This document shows, one piece after another, positions 1 through 7,390 of a stretch of DNA of 37,995 bases; the first letter of the stretch is position 1; each line of letters opens with the position of its first letter. The notes beneath the pieces were generated by a model that saw only the letters and a list, made by a program, of their open reading frames with translations, had not been told where the DNA came from and made no database searches. The stretch comes from a virus. The stretch spans positions 1 through 37,995 of IMG/VR virus record IMGVR_UViG_3300047380_000297; one strand, written 5' to 3'. A program made the translations under genes and the position numbers.

Positions 1-413
1 GAGCAGGTGCTCACTTTGTTATGCTTGGCGGTATGTTAGCAGGACACAAAGAAGGTGGCGGTAACATTATTACAAAACATACTGCAACAGGTGGTGCTCA
101 CAAGTTAGACAACGGAACTTATGTTCCACGTTTTGAAGAACAAAACTTTGTTGAGTTCTACGGTATGAGTTCAGATGCGGCAATGGCAACACATGGTACA
201 CGTAAAGATGGATACAGAGGTGCTGAAGGCAAACTTGTTTCTATTCCTTACAAAGGAGAAGTAGAAGGTACACTAACAGAGATACTTGGTGGACTAAGAT
301 CTACTTGTACTTACATTGGTGCTAAACGTATTAAGGACATGCCAAAGTGTACTACATTCGTAAGATGTACACAACAGGTAAATCAAGTGTTCAATCAGTT
401 TAATGCAAGTTAA
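1..413 (+). CDS. guaC: GMP reductase, C-terminal part (5' end outside window)
   Basis: The reading frame is already open at the window start (codons from base 3), so only the last ~136 residues are seen. They match the C-terminal half of the IMPDH/GMP reductase barrel: the LGGMLAGHKEGGG loop, the FYGMSS motif, the AEGK and PYKG segments, and LGGLRSTCTYIGA near the end. The ending resembles GuaC (GMP to IMP, NADPH-dependent) more than IMP dehydrogenase, with the TTFVR segment typical of GuaC. It would recycle purine nucleotides during phage replication. The next gene starts inside its last codons, so the two are probably cotranscribed. The catalytic Cys loop lies upstream of the window and cannot be checked. 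Confidence 0.88.
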   Translation, partial: AGAHFVMLGGMLAGHKEGGGNIITKHTATGGAHKLDNGTYVPRFEEQNFVEFYGMSSDAAMATHGTRKDGYRGAEGKLVSIPYKGEVEGTLTEILGGLRSTCTYIGAKRIKDMPKCTTFVRCTQQVNQVFNQFNAS

Positions 414-960
414 ACATTTCAAAGAACCCTTTTATCATACGATTATATACGATTACTTTTCACCAAGTGAACTATCAGAAGTATGGCAAGAAATAGATGA
501 GTTGCAACAGTATTGCAAGGACACTAGAGATGAAGGTGATCCTAGAGCAATGAATATGACTAGTGTGCATGTGGATAGACACTTTGCTGATAATCGTGGC
601 AAAAGTAAAATCCTTAAACACAATAGAAAAATATTCAATTTAGAAGAAGAATTAAAAGAAAACATATTTTCACAGTTTATTTGGCAAAGTAATTTTGATG
701 TTACTCAGCTGAATATGTACGAAAATGGACTATACCATGGGCATAGAGATAGTGCAGTTATGTCAGCAGTTAGCTTGTTTTATAGGGAACCAAAGCCCTA
801 TAAAGGCGGAGAACTAGTGTTTACGGAGCATCGTTACACACCTGATATAGTAAACAATAGCATTATGATATTCCCTAGTTTTGAGCTACATGCTGTCAAT
901 CCTGTACAAGGACCAGGCAGATTTAGCCTAAATCAGTTCTTTTTTGTCAATATCTCGTAA
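403..960 (+). CDS. 2OG-Fe(II) oxygenase family protein
   Basis: This 185-residue protein has the jelly-roll signature of 2-oxoglutarate/Fe(II) oxygenases. The HxD iron motif is His114-Arg-Asp116 (GHRD), the distal iron His is His163 (ELHAV) and the 2OG-binding Arg is Arg173 (GRFSLNQFF). KGGELVF before the distal His is typical of prolyl-hydroxylase-like members. The substrate cannot be told from sequence. The start codon lies inside the last codons of the GMP reductase gene (11-base overlap), suggesting translational coupling. It is one of six or seven such oxygenases in the window. Confidence 0.85.
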   Translation: MQVKHFKEPFYHTIIYDYFSPSELSEVWQEIDELQQYCKDTRDEGDPRAMNMTSVHVDRHFADNRGKSKILKHNRKIFNLEEELKENIFSQFIWQSNFDVTQLNMYENGLYHGHRDSAVMSAVSLFYREPKPYKGGELVFTEHRYTPDIVNNSIMIFPSFELHAVNPVQGPGRFSLNQFFFVNIS

Positions 961-970
961 ATCCGAGATA
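951..970 (+). other. Perfect 7-bp hairpin across the stop codon
   Basis: TATCTCG at 951-957 and CGAGATA at 964-970 form a perfect 7-bp stem with a 6-base loop that holds the TAA stop of the oxygenase gene. No T-run follows, so it is not a classical terminator. Its 3' arm overlaps the GATAAATA late-promoter box at 967-974, which is unusual. It could protect the upstream mRNA end. Confidence 0.5.
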
Positions 971-974
971 AATA
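967..974 (+). promoter_or_regulatory. Candidate late promoter GATAAATA for hsp20 operon
   Basis: GATAAATA fits the T4-type late promoter box (TATAAATA in T4, NATAAATA in T4-like marine phages). It stands 89 bases before the hsp20 start, in the only intergenic gap ahead of hsp20, clpS and the bilin genes, so it would drive that operon late in infection. The same box stands before several other genes in the window. Confidence 0.6.
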
Positions 975-1063
975 AATGTGTACAAAGAGAAGAGCTCAAT
1001 GTACATGATGTGTCCAAAAGGAACATCGTAATATAAATCTTGCTTATTATAAGGAGAAACAAA

Positions 1064-1522
1064 ATGACAAGACAAAGACTAACAACTCTAGACCTACCAC
1101 ACTTCCACAGAGCAACAATTGGCTTCGACCAAATGTTTACCGAACTTGAAAGACAGTTTGCTAATAGCCCTAACGGAAATGGTTATCCCCCATACAACAT
1201 TGCACAAATCAACGAAGATGAGTATATGATCTCATTAGCAGTTGCAGGATTTGGCATGGACAACTTAGAAATCGAAAAAGATGGAAAGATGTTACGTATT
1301 GAAGGGACTGCTCCTAAAGTAGATGACGAAGTTAATTACCTACACAAGGGTATTGGCGGACGCAACTTCCGTAGAGAGTTCACACTTGCTGACCACGTTG
1401 AAGTAGAAAGTGCAGGCCTTGAACTAGGTATGCTTAATGTACACTTAAAACGTAATGTACCAGAAGAACTACAACCAAAGAAGATTAAGATTGTAGATAA
1501 TTCAGTTATCGACAGTAAGTAA
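1064..1522 (+). CDS. hsp20: Small heat shock protein, Hsp20/IbpA type
   Basis: This 152-residue protein is an alpha-crystallin-domain chaperone. After an N-terminal stretch it shows PPYNI and the DEYMISLAVAGF strand, then LRIEG, the GIGGRNFRREFTLADHVEV segment and a LELGMLNVHLKRNVPEELQPKKI ending (read as overlapping parts), as in IbpA-like phage Hsp20s. The ATG at 1064 is chosen because AAGGAG stands just upstream; an in-frame codon at 1040 lacks such a site. Hsp20 genes are common in T4-like cyanophages and pelagiphages, where they are thought to help fold or assemble virion proteins. Here it heads a late operon with clpS. Confidence 0.93.
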   Translation: MTRQRLTTLDLPHFHRATIGFDQMFTELERQFANSPNGNGYPPYNIAQINEDEYMISLAVAGFGMDNLEIEKDGKMLRIEGTAPKVDDEVNYLHKGIGGRNFRREFTLADHVEVESAGLELGMLNVHLKRNVPEELQPKKIKIVDNSVIDSK

Positions 1523-1529
1523 TCAAGTC

Positions 1530-1553
1530 TAGGGGGAGGGCAACTTCCCCCTA
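1530..1553 (+). other. GC-rich intergenic hairpin between hsp20 and clpS
   Basis: TAGGGGGA (1530-1537) pairs with TTCCCCCTA (1545-1553) to give an 8-9 bp stem around the loop GGCAAC, far more GC-rich than its surroundings. No T-run follows, so it is more likely an mRNA-processing or stability element, or a partial terminator that would make hsp20 more abundant than the downstream genes. Confidence 0.55.
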
Positions 1554-1574
1554 ATTACTACCAACGGAGCAAAC

Positions 1575-1886
1575 ATGATGATAAGTAATAGTATGGACGT
1601 AGAAATAGACGAAAAGATCAAGATTAAGGTTACTGAACCAAATATGTATAAAGTAATCTTCCTCAATGATAACGCAACCCCAATGGATTTCGTGATTGAG
1701 ATACTTACTGGAATTTTTAGGCATTCGCCAGATACTGCTAGAGATATAACTATGGAGATACACGAGCAAGGCTCGTCTGTAGTTGGTATTTACAACTTTG
1801 AAATAGCAGAACAGAAAGCCGTAGAAGCAACCACTTTGAGTAGAAGTCATGGATTTCCATTACAAATCAAAGTGGAGCAAGAATGA
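1575..1886 (+). CDS. clpS: ClpS-like adaptor of the Clp protease
   Basis: The 103-residue product matches ClpS, the adaptor that delivers N-degron substrates to ClpA. Residues 24-44 (MYKVIFLNDN followed by ATPMDFVIEIL) are the ClpS core; Asn31, Asp32, Met37 and His63 (EIHEQG) line up with the N-degron pocket. The third pocket acidic residue of E. coli ClpS (NDD) is Asn33 here. GGAG precedes the ATG. The stop overlaps the heme oxygenase ATG. A phage ClpS could redirect host ClpAP, and a ClpP homologue is encoded at 7391-7954. Confidence 0.88.
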   Translation: MMISNSMDVEIDEKIKIKVTEPNMYKVIFLNDNATPMDFVIEILTGIFRHSPDTARDITMEIHEQGSSVVGIYNFEIAEQKAVEATTLSRSHGFPLQIKVEQE

Positions 1887-2431
1887 GCTTAAAAGACCTT
1901 ACTTGGGAACATCATAAGAACGCAGAAAGACAAGAATTTGTAAAAGTCTTAATGGGCGGAGACATTAGCCCTGAGACTTATGCTACATTTTTATTCAATC
2001 AACACCCGTGTTATAACCTATTAGAAGTAATTGCTATGACACATGGATTGTTCGACGACATTCCTGAAGTGCGTAGAGCACCTCGTATCTTTGCAGACTA
2101 TGAAGAACTATGGGAAGATAAAGATAATACGCCAACGTTATTAAACGTAACAAAAGAATACACCGATCACATTATGTCTATTAAAGACGATAAAGAAAAA
2201 ATTATGGCTCACTTGTATGTTAGGCATATGGGCGACCTAAGTGGTGGTCAAATGATTAAGAAGAAAGTTCCTGGCAAAGGAACTATGTACGAGTTCGATG
2301 GAGAAGTCAACGACCTTAAAACAAAGATTAGAGCAAAGATACACGACGATTTGGCTGACGAAGCTAAAATATGTTTTGACTTTGCAACTAAGGCATTTAA
2401 GGAAATGATGGAACACGAACGCAATGACTAA
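1883..2431 (+). CDS. ho1: Heme oxygenase (biliverdin-producing)
   Basis: This 182-residue protein is a soluble heme oxygenase that opens heme to biliverdin, CO and iron. The proximal heme ligand is His11 in the HxxAE motif (HKNAE), and the distal-helix signature GDLSGGQ is at residues 117-123. There is no membrane tail, as in bacterial and cyanophage HO. ATGA overlap with clpS and an 8-base overlap with the halogenase gene suggest one transcript. Because a bilin reductase follows two genes later, the likely role is to supply biliverdin for bilin synthesis rather than to release iron, though both are possible. Confidence 0.93.
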   Translation: MSLKDLTWEHHKNAERQEFVKVLMGGDISPETYATFLFNQHPCYNLLEVIAMTHGLFDDIPEVRRAPRIFADYEELWEDKDNTPTLLNVTKEYTDHIMSIKDDKEKIMAHLYVRHMGDLSGGQMIKKKVPGKGTMYEFDGEVNDLKTKIRAKIHDDLADEAKICFDFATKAFKEMMEHERND

Positions 2432-3917
2432 CGTATCAAGTATTTGTATTGTTGGAGGTGGCACAGCAGGTTGGATGACAGCCGCTTATGCTTTATATAA
2501 CTTACCCAACGTAAACGTTACCCTTGTAGAAAGTCCTAACATTCCAACAGTAGGAGTAGGTGAAGCAACTATACTAGGCTTTGACCATTACTTAAAAGAC
2601 TGTGGCATTCCAATAGAGTTATGGACCAAGGCATCAGACGCAACTATTAAATGCGGAACATACTTTCCTAATTGGAAAGGCGACAATACAAATATTTGGC
2701 AACCGTTTTATTTTCCAGTAGGTACTAGTGACGAAGGACACATGGGCGACATTGTAAACTTAGCTCTTGATGCTGGTGCTACACAAACTGATATGGAAAC
2801 GTACATGTCATGGTACAACACTTGTATTACAAACAACGTTGTTCCAGAGAACACAAGTGTTAAAGGCGGCAACGCTCATGTAGGATATCATTTAGATGCT
2901 ATCAAACTTGCAAACTTCTTATCAGAATATCTAAACAAAAAGTATACTAAACTAACACACATTAAAAAACATATTAGTAAGCCTGTAATTAATAAATGTC
3001 AAGTTGAAAAAGTTATATTAGAAGATGGACAAGAACTTGTTGCTGACTTCTTTGTTGACTGTACAGGATTTAAGAAACTATTATCAAACGCAATACCAGG
3101 TGCAGACTGGGTTGACAGAAGTCATATGCTGTTTACTAATGCCGCGGTTGCAAGTCAAATTGATTACGAAACAGATGACGAACCACAAGTACCTTATGTT
3201 ACTGCACAAGCAACTGACCTAGGTTGGATATGGAAAACTCCTGTTAGAGATAGAATAGGTAGTGGGCTATGTTACAACAGTGACCTAACAACTAAACAAG
3301 AAGCAGAAGATCACTTTGTACAACATTGGGGAGAACATAGACTACGTACAGGTAAGTTTAACCACATACCGTTTGAGCCTAAGTATAATAGAAAGAATTG
3401 GAGAGGTAATTGTTTTAGTGTAGGACTTGCTAGTGGATTTATTGAGCCATTAGAAAGTACAGGACTTGCATTACTAATCATTGGTGCTACTGGACTTAGA
3501 TGTTTACAAAAAGGACATTTTACACAAGAAGATGTAGATGGTTATAATAACGACATTGAAACAGTATACGAAGATAGCATGAACTTTGTAGCATTGCACT
3601 ACTTTAATAATCCAAGACAAGGTAAGTTTTGGAAACACGTTTACGAAAACTTTAAAGAAACACCTAAGCTAGAAGAATTGGCAACAGGGTATGCAAGAAC
3701 GTATACCCCAACACTAGACGAATCGCAGTTCTTTCCACGTAACACGGAAATATTTGCAGAAACTAACTGGAAGTTATGGCTACATGCTACAGGCATTAAT
3801 CCAGCAACACCAAAAATTAAAAAACAAAACGCAATTGACATAATTAAAAGTATGCACGAAGTTGAATTAAGGGAATCAATGCCAGGTATATCTAACAGAG
3901 AGTGGAGTAATAGATGA
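2424..3917 (+). CDS. prnA: Flavin-dependent halogenase, tryptophan-halogenase family
   Basis: The 497-residue protein is a full-length FAD-dependent halogenase. GGGTAGWMTA at 11-20 is the FAD-binding loop. Lys76 aligns with the catalytic Lys79 of PrnA, with the same spacing between flanking Trp residues. GWIWKTP at 267-273 is the W-x-W-x-x-P motif, and FIEPLESTG near 339-347 carries the catalytic Glu. The substrate is unknown: phage homologues exist in marine T4-like phages (VirX1 of cyanophage Syn10) and need not act on tryptophan. It overlaps genes on both sides and lies between heme oxygenase and bilin reductase. The symbol denotes the family, not PrnA activity. Confidence 0.9.
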   Translation: MTNVSSICIVGGGTAGWMTAAYALYNLPNVNVTLVESPNIPTVGVGEATILGFDHYLKDCGIPIELWTKASDATIKCGTYFPNWKGDNTNIWQPFYFPVGTSDEGHMGDIVNLALDAGATQTDMETYMSWYNTCITNNVVPENTSVKGGNAHVGYHLDAIKLANFLSEYLNKKYTKLTHIKKHISKPVINKCQVEKVILEDGQELVADFFVDCTGFKKLLSNAIPGADWVDRSHMLFTNAAVASQIDYETDDEPQVPYVTAQATDLGWIWKTPVRDRIGSGLCYNSDLTTKQEAEDHFVQHWGEHRLRTGKFNHIPFEPKYNRKNWRGNCFSVGLASGFIEPLESTGLALLIIGATGLRCLQKGHFTQEDVDGYNNDIETVYEDSMNFVALHYFNNPRQGKFWKHVYENFKETPKLEELATGYARTYTPTLDESQFFPRNTEIFAETNWKLWLHATGINPATPKIKKQNAIDIIKSMHEVELRESMPGISNREWSNR

Positions 3918-4609
3918 GCGTAATATGGAATAAACTAATTGAAACACAGGATCGTATACTTGGTATTTTTGATGAGTTTGCAGTTGAGAAAGAAGAAAAA
4001 ACACTAAACAAATTTCACCAACCAGAGAATGGATGGCTTAATAAAGTATGGGCTAATCCGCATGTACGCAGAGCTCACATTGATGTAGTTGATGTACGTG
4101 ATAGCAAAGGCTTATGGATGATGCATGTATGTTGTTTTCCTACACTAACTAACGATGCTCCTATATACGGCTTTGATGTTATTGCAGGTAAGAACAAGAT
4201 GACAGGTGCTTTCCATGACTTTAGTGCAAGTAGTGGTGGAGAAGACCATCCGTTAGTTGATTGGTATCAAGATGCAGTTGCAGACTTTATTCCAAGTAAG
4301 AAACGTGAACTACCTGAATGGGCTCGTAATATTTTTAGTCCAAGTATGATTGCCGCTGGTAATGTAAACACAGTAGAAGAAGCTACTGCAATATGCGACC
4401 TAGCAGTAGATAACTTAAGAACATGGTTTGAAAGTGTTCCTCAGTATACAGGCAATGCTAATATTGAACTTACCGCTGGAGCACAGAACTATTACTGTCA
4501 TAACCAGCAACAAAACCCACATACGCCACGTACAATGAAGTCTTTAGGATTACCTGAAGCTGATGTTGATGAGTTTTGTGCAGATGCTCTGTTTCCTAAA
4601 ATAGTATAA
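3914..4609 (+). CDS. pcyX: Ferredoxin-dependent bilin reductase, PcyX/PcyA-like
   Basis: The 231-residue protein carries the ferredoxin-dependent bilin reductase core: MMHVCCFPT with His71 (equivalent of PcyA His88) and IYGFDVIAG with Asp88 (equivalent of PcyA Asp105), then the F-H-D-F-S segment. The C-terminal YYCHNQQQNPHTPRTM stretch matches the FDBR YCxQQxxNxxTRR helix. The PcyA Glu76 position is not clearly conserved. The family reduces biliverdin to phycobilins with ferredoxin electrons. Phage members include PebS (cyanophage) and PcyX (uncultured marine phages, presumed alphaproteobacterial hosts), both forming phycoerythrobilin. ATGA overlap with the halogenase and the nearby heme oxygenase support the call; the subtype needs a phylogeny. 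Confidence 0.85.
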   Translation: MSVIWNKLIETQDRILGIFDEFAVEKEEKTLNKFHQPENGWLNKVWANPHVRRAHIDVVDVRDSKGLWMMHVCCFPTLTNDAPIYGFDVIAGKNKMTGAFHDFSASSGGEDHPLVDWYQDAVADFIPSKKRELPEWARNIFSPSMIAAGNVNTVEEATAICDLAVDNLRTWFESVPQYTGNANIELTAGAQNYYCHNQQQNPHTPRTMKSLGLPEADVDEFCADALFPKIV

Positions 4610-4612
4610 ATA
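4605..4612 (+). promoter_or_regulatory. Late promoter TATAAATA abutting the next ATG
   Basis: A perfect T4 late box lies at the stop codon of the bilin reductase gene and ends 8 bases before the ATG at 4621. With T4 spacing, transcription would begin only a few bases before the start codon, and there is no ribosome-binding site, so the mRNA would be leaderless or nearly so. Confidence 0.7.
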
Positions 4613-4620
4613 CTAGTGTT

Positions 4621-6213
4621 ATGAGATTCTTCGAGTTTAAAAAATACAATAAGCCAGTCATTGAAAGCACTAGAGGCATCAAAGGTGCAGTAGACGATGT
4701 TAACGACAAAGGAATGGAAAGTCCTTTTAGTACTAAAGAAGGTGGTAAGTTTATCCCTTCTAATAGTTGGTTCTTTCCTTTAGAGGCTAGTCAAGCACAA
4801 TACGTTCCAGTAGAAGCACAACAATCAACTGATCCAGCTGATGCACAAAACGGTTCAGCAGTAGGACCAAAGAGCGAAACACCAGCAGAACAATTCCAAA
4901 ACGATTTAGCAACAGCCGGTGTAGCAACAGCAGACTTAAAAGAAGTAAACAAACAACCATTAGGTCCATTTGCGGCTATTGTTGTTGAAATTACTACAGA
5001 CTCAGGAACACTCCATTTTGTAAGATACTATAAACAAAAAACTAGTAATTACATCAAATGGGAACAAACAGATTTTATGAGAAACATTGCTCCATTAGGT
5101 TTTGACATTGTTAAAACTAAAGCAAAGAACTCAAACAAAGCACACCCTAACATTAGAATGTTTCCAAACAGACTAGGTGTTACTAATGGACCAATGCAAG
5201 TTGACGCAGTTGCTAACGCAATTAGAACATCAACATTGTATCCAGATGATGTGCCGGCAGAAGAAAGAAAAATTGTTGCAGACATAATTGATAACTTAGA
5301 TGAAGTAATGCCTGCTACTAAAGACTATAAAGGAAACTACGAAGTACAGATTGGTGAGATAGCAGGGCCTATTGCGTTATCACAAGGGTCTAGCATCGTA
5401 ACAGGTAGTGTAAAAGAAGCTGAAGAAAATCTTTTACAGGTACTAGAGCCAGGGTTGACATGGGGTGCAATGAAAACAGTTGATTACCCTGCAGACGAAA
5501 CACAGAAACTTATTGATAGCTTTTTAATATCACCTAAAGGAACTAGAGTTGGTATTAGTGCTAAAGACGGTAAGGGTGGTGCAAAAGCAAGTGCAATTAG
5601 TATTGCAGAAACTATTGACAACAAACCAGATCAGCTTAAAAAGGCTAATCCTAAATTCTTTGAAGAGTTTGCAGAATACCTTTCTTGGATGAACATCATT
5701 AAAGAGAAAGATAAGAAACATCAAATTTATAAACTTGCGGCATCAGTTGGAATTTTAAATGAAACTGAATTAGAAGCAGTTAAAGGTTTAGTTAACGATC
5801 CTAATACATGGAATGACGAAGGTGCTATTAGTAAAGCACTACCAAGACACTACAATTCATATATGAATTCAGACACATATCGTCCTAAGGATTCATCTAT
5901 TAACAATGCCAAGTACAAGAAGCTATGGCATTGGACAACAGTTCTTGCAAAAGCAACACAGAATGCAATGAACAAAAACCCAGAAATGTTAAACAGGTTC
6001 TTTAAAACAGTACTTGAAAGTTCTAACATGATTCAAATTAAAAGTTCATTCCAAATGCAAGGTGATGATAAAGGTAAGTTTACTAAAATGGCTGTCATTT
6101 ATCCACCAGTGTTTGAAGGACAAATTAGATTTGATTCGGGCAAAGAGTTTTATGCTACTATGGCATTACCAGGTTCAATGAGTTTTGGATTTGGTAGAAT
6201 GATTAAAACTTAA
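4621..6213 (+). CDS. Phage protein of unknown function (530 aa)
   Basis: I do not recognise this protein. It has a short N-terminal region, a Gln/Ala/Pro-rich and probably disordered linker at about residues 52-110, and a mostly folded remainder. A Gly/Ala/Lys segment near residues 311-325 (VGISAKDGKGGAKAS) recalls a loop seen in some nuclease-like phage proteins, but that is weak. No signal peptide or membrane segment is visible. A perfect late box directly upstream suggests late expression, so a virion or packaging-related role is possible. Its stop shares the palindrome TTAA with the stop of the convergent gene. Confidence 0.75.
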   Translation: MRFFEFKKYNKPVIESTRGIKGAVDDVNDKGMESPFSTKEGGKFIPSNSWFFPLEASQAQYVPVEAQQSTDPADAQNGSAVGPKSETPAEQFQNDLATAGVATADLKEVNKQPLGPFAAIVVEITTDSGTLHFVRYYKQKTSNYIKWEQTDFMRNIAPLGFDIVKTKAKNSNKAHPNIRMFPNRLGVTNGPMQVDAVANAIRTSTLYPDDVPAEERKIVADIIDNLDEVMPATKDYKGNYEVQIGEIAGPIALSQGSSIVTGSVKEAEENLLQVLEPGLTWGAMKTVDYPADETQKLIDSFLISPKGTRVGISAKDGKGGAKASAISIAETIDNKPDQLKKANPKFFEEFAEYLSWMNIIKEKDKKHQIYKLAASVGILNETELEAVKGLVNDPNTWNDEGAISKALPRHYNSYMNSDTYRPKDSSINNAKYKKLWHWTTVLAKATQNAMNKNPEMLNRFFKTVLESSNMIQIKSSFQMQGDDKGKFTKMAVIYPPVFEGQIRFDSGKEFYATMALPGSMSFGFGRMIKT

Positions 6214-6572
6214 CCAATAGCTAATCTAACAATTATATAATATCCAAAGAAGTGTACCATCTGATCAAACATGTTCAGTACCCAAAATGCTCTTTGGTTT
6301 GACTTCCATTGCATCTTTTCTCTTATATGGGTCTTAATGTAGTCGGTATGCCAGTGTAGTACGTAATCAAGTATTCCCAACAGTATAATAAGCTCTAAGG
6401 ACCCTTGCAAGGTCATTGCAAGTGCGACCATAGTTAGTAAACCATGTGGAATATAATGTTGTTGATGTGCCGCCCAACCAAAATATCTTAATTTGGTTGC
6501 TCCTAAACCAAAAGGCTGAAAGCCCAAATCTACAATAGCGTGTTTGAGCATTAATAATAGAAAAATTTCCAA
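6210..6572 (-). CDS. DUF3307-like membrane protein
   Basis: The 120-residue product has about four hydrophobic helices with histidines near their ends: KHAIVDL, HGLLTMVALAM, LDYVLHWHTDYIK and MFDQMVHFFGYYIIV. The D..(Q)..H pattern and the DQ..H motif in the last helix recall the DUF3307 family of phage and bacterial membrane proteins of unknown function. The start is the TTG at 6572, ten bases after GGAGG; an ATG seven codons later has no ribosome-binding site. A minus-strand late box AATAAATA lies 26 bases upstream. A role at the host membrane is likely but undefined. Confidence 0.7.
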   Translation of the reverse strand: MEIFLLLMLKHAIVDLGFQPFGLGATKLRYFGWAAHQQHYIPHGLLTMVALAMTLQGSLELIILLGILDYVLHWHTDYIKTHIREKMQWKSNQRAFWVLNMFDQMVHFFGYYIIVRLAIG

Positions 6573-6573
6573 C

Positions 6574-6602
6574 TTGACTTTGCCTCCAGTTTATAGTATA
6601 TT
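6574..6602 (+). promoter_or_regulatory. Sigma70-type promoter for 6656 gene
   Basis: TTGACT (6574-6579) and TATATT (6597-6602) are separated by exactly 17 bases and face the gene at 6656. The -10 box shares bases with the oppositely directed late box at 6599-6606, so early and late promoters overlap head to head. Confidence 0.55.
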
Positions 6603-6606
6603 TATT
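6599..6606 (-). promoter_or_regulatory. Minus-strand late promoter AATAAATA
   Basis: Read on the minus strand, this is AATAAATA, 26 bases before the TTG start of the DUF3307-like gene. The spacing and the presence of a GGAGG site match the arrangement before the S74 fibre gene at 23732 (27-base gap). Confidence 0.55.
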
Positions 6607-6655
6607 ATATACTGTTGATAAGTATTTTTAACAGGAACTAACCGAAAGGACATGT

Positions 6656-6844
6656 ATGTTACATAAGATTAGCGATTTGTGTGCAAAAGTAGATGCCATG
6701 CACAAAGTATCACAAGAACTTTACAAGTTAAAGTATGAAAGCCCGGCACCAAAAGACCAAGTACTAATACAAGCTAATATTGAAAACCTTCAAGCATTAG
6801 CAGGCGACATATACCATGATAGAAGCCCTTACGAAAAAGGTTGA
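6656..6844 (+). CDS. Small helical phage protein (62 aa)
   Basis: The product is mostly alpha-helical and rich in Lys, Gln and Ala, with no membrane segment or recognisable motif. AAAGGA stands five bases before the ATG, and a sigma70-type promoter lies upstream, so this is probably an early gene. Its TGA stop lies within the -35 box of the next promoter. Function unknown. Confidence 0.6.
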   Translation: MLHKISDLCAKVDAMHKVSQELYKLKYESPAPKDQVLIQANIENLQALAGDIYHDRSPYEKG

Positions 6845-6869
6845 CATTACTTACTAACGAGTGTATAAT
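6841..6869 (+). promoter_or_regulatory. Consensus sigma70 promoter for the SprT-like gene
   Basis: TTGACA (6841-6846) and TATAAT (6864-6869) with a 17-base spacer form a perfect consensus promoter. The TGA stop of the preceding gene (6842-6844) is part of the -35 box. Confidence 0.85.
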
Positions 6870-6895
6870 ATATACAAACGTTGAGAGGAATAGGT

Positions 6896-7372
6896 ATGAG
6901 AATCAAACTTAGAGGTGCATCGGATTTTGAAAAAGAATACGCTATCGATGTAGTTAATTTCTGCTGTTCATTATTAATGAGCAAACGCCTACAAGAAAAT
7001 CTTGATATTACTGTTAAATTTATACCAGGACTATTTGAAGCATCACGCCAATGCGGTAACTGTATTTGGGAAGATGATTATGTACGTCCAAAAGAATTCA
7101 CTATTGAAATTGACCCAACCCAAGATAAACGTACTATTATTGAAACATTGTGTCACGAGTTAGTACATGTAAAGCAATTTGCTACAGGCGAAATGCGTGA
7201 TTTACAATCTGATACTGATATAGTAAATTGGAAGGGTAAGCGTTACAACCGTACAAAATACCACTATTTTGACCTACCATGGGAAATTGATGCACATGGC
7301 AGAGAAGTTGGGTTATTTGTAAGATGGGCTGAAAGTAGAAACCTAGGCCACTTGCAATGGACTCAGGTATAA
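6896..7372 (+). CDS. SprT-like zinc metalloprotease
   Basis: The 158-residue protein has a zinc-protease helix HELVH at residues 87-91 and a later PWEIDAH segment (Glu130) that can supply the third zinc ligand, an arrangement typical of small SprT-like/zincin phage proteins. Cys53 and Cys56 (CGNC) could bind a second metal or be structural. The ATG at 6896 is chosen because AGAGGAATAGG precedes it; the in-frame TTG at 6881 lies in that site. A consensus early promoter stands directly upstream. Targets are unknown; SprT-like proteins include DNA-protein crosslink proteases. Confidence 0.75.
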   Translation: MRIKLRGASDFEKEYAIDVVNFCCSLLMSKRLQENLDITVKFIPGLFEASRQCGNCIWEDDYVRPKEFTIEIDPTQDKRTIIETLCHELVHVKQFATGEMRDLQSDTDIVNWKGKRYNRTKYHYFDLPWEIDAHGREVGLFVRWAESRNLGHLQWTQV

Positions 7373-7375
7373 ATA
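7368..7375 (+). promoter_or_regulatory. Late promoter TATAAATA for clpP
   Basis: A perfect late box overlaps the stop of the protease gene and ends 15 bases before the clpP ATG. The stretch between is AT-only apart from CG and has no ribosome-binding site. Confidence 0.65.
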
Positions 7376-7390
7376 CGTATATAATAAATT

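Noticed and set aside
1883-2431. Heme oxygenase acting only in iron acquisition
   Set aside because: Possible in principle, but the coupled bilin reductase makes bilin synthesis the better explanation.
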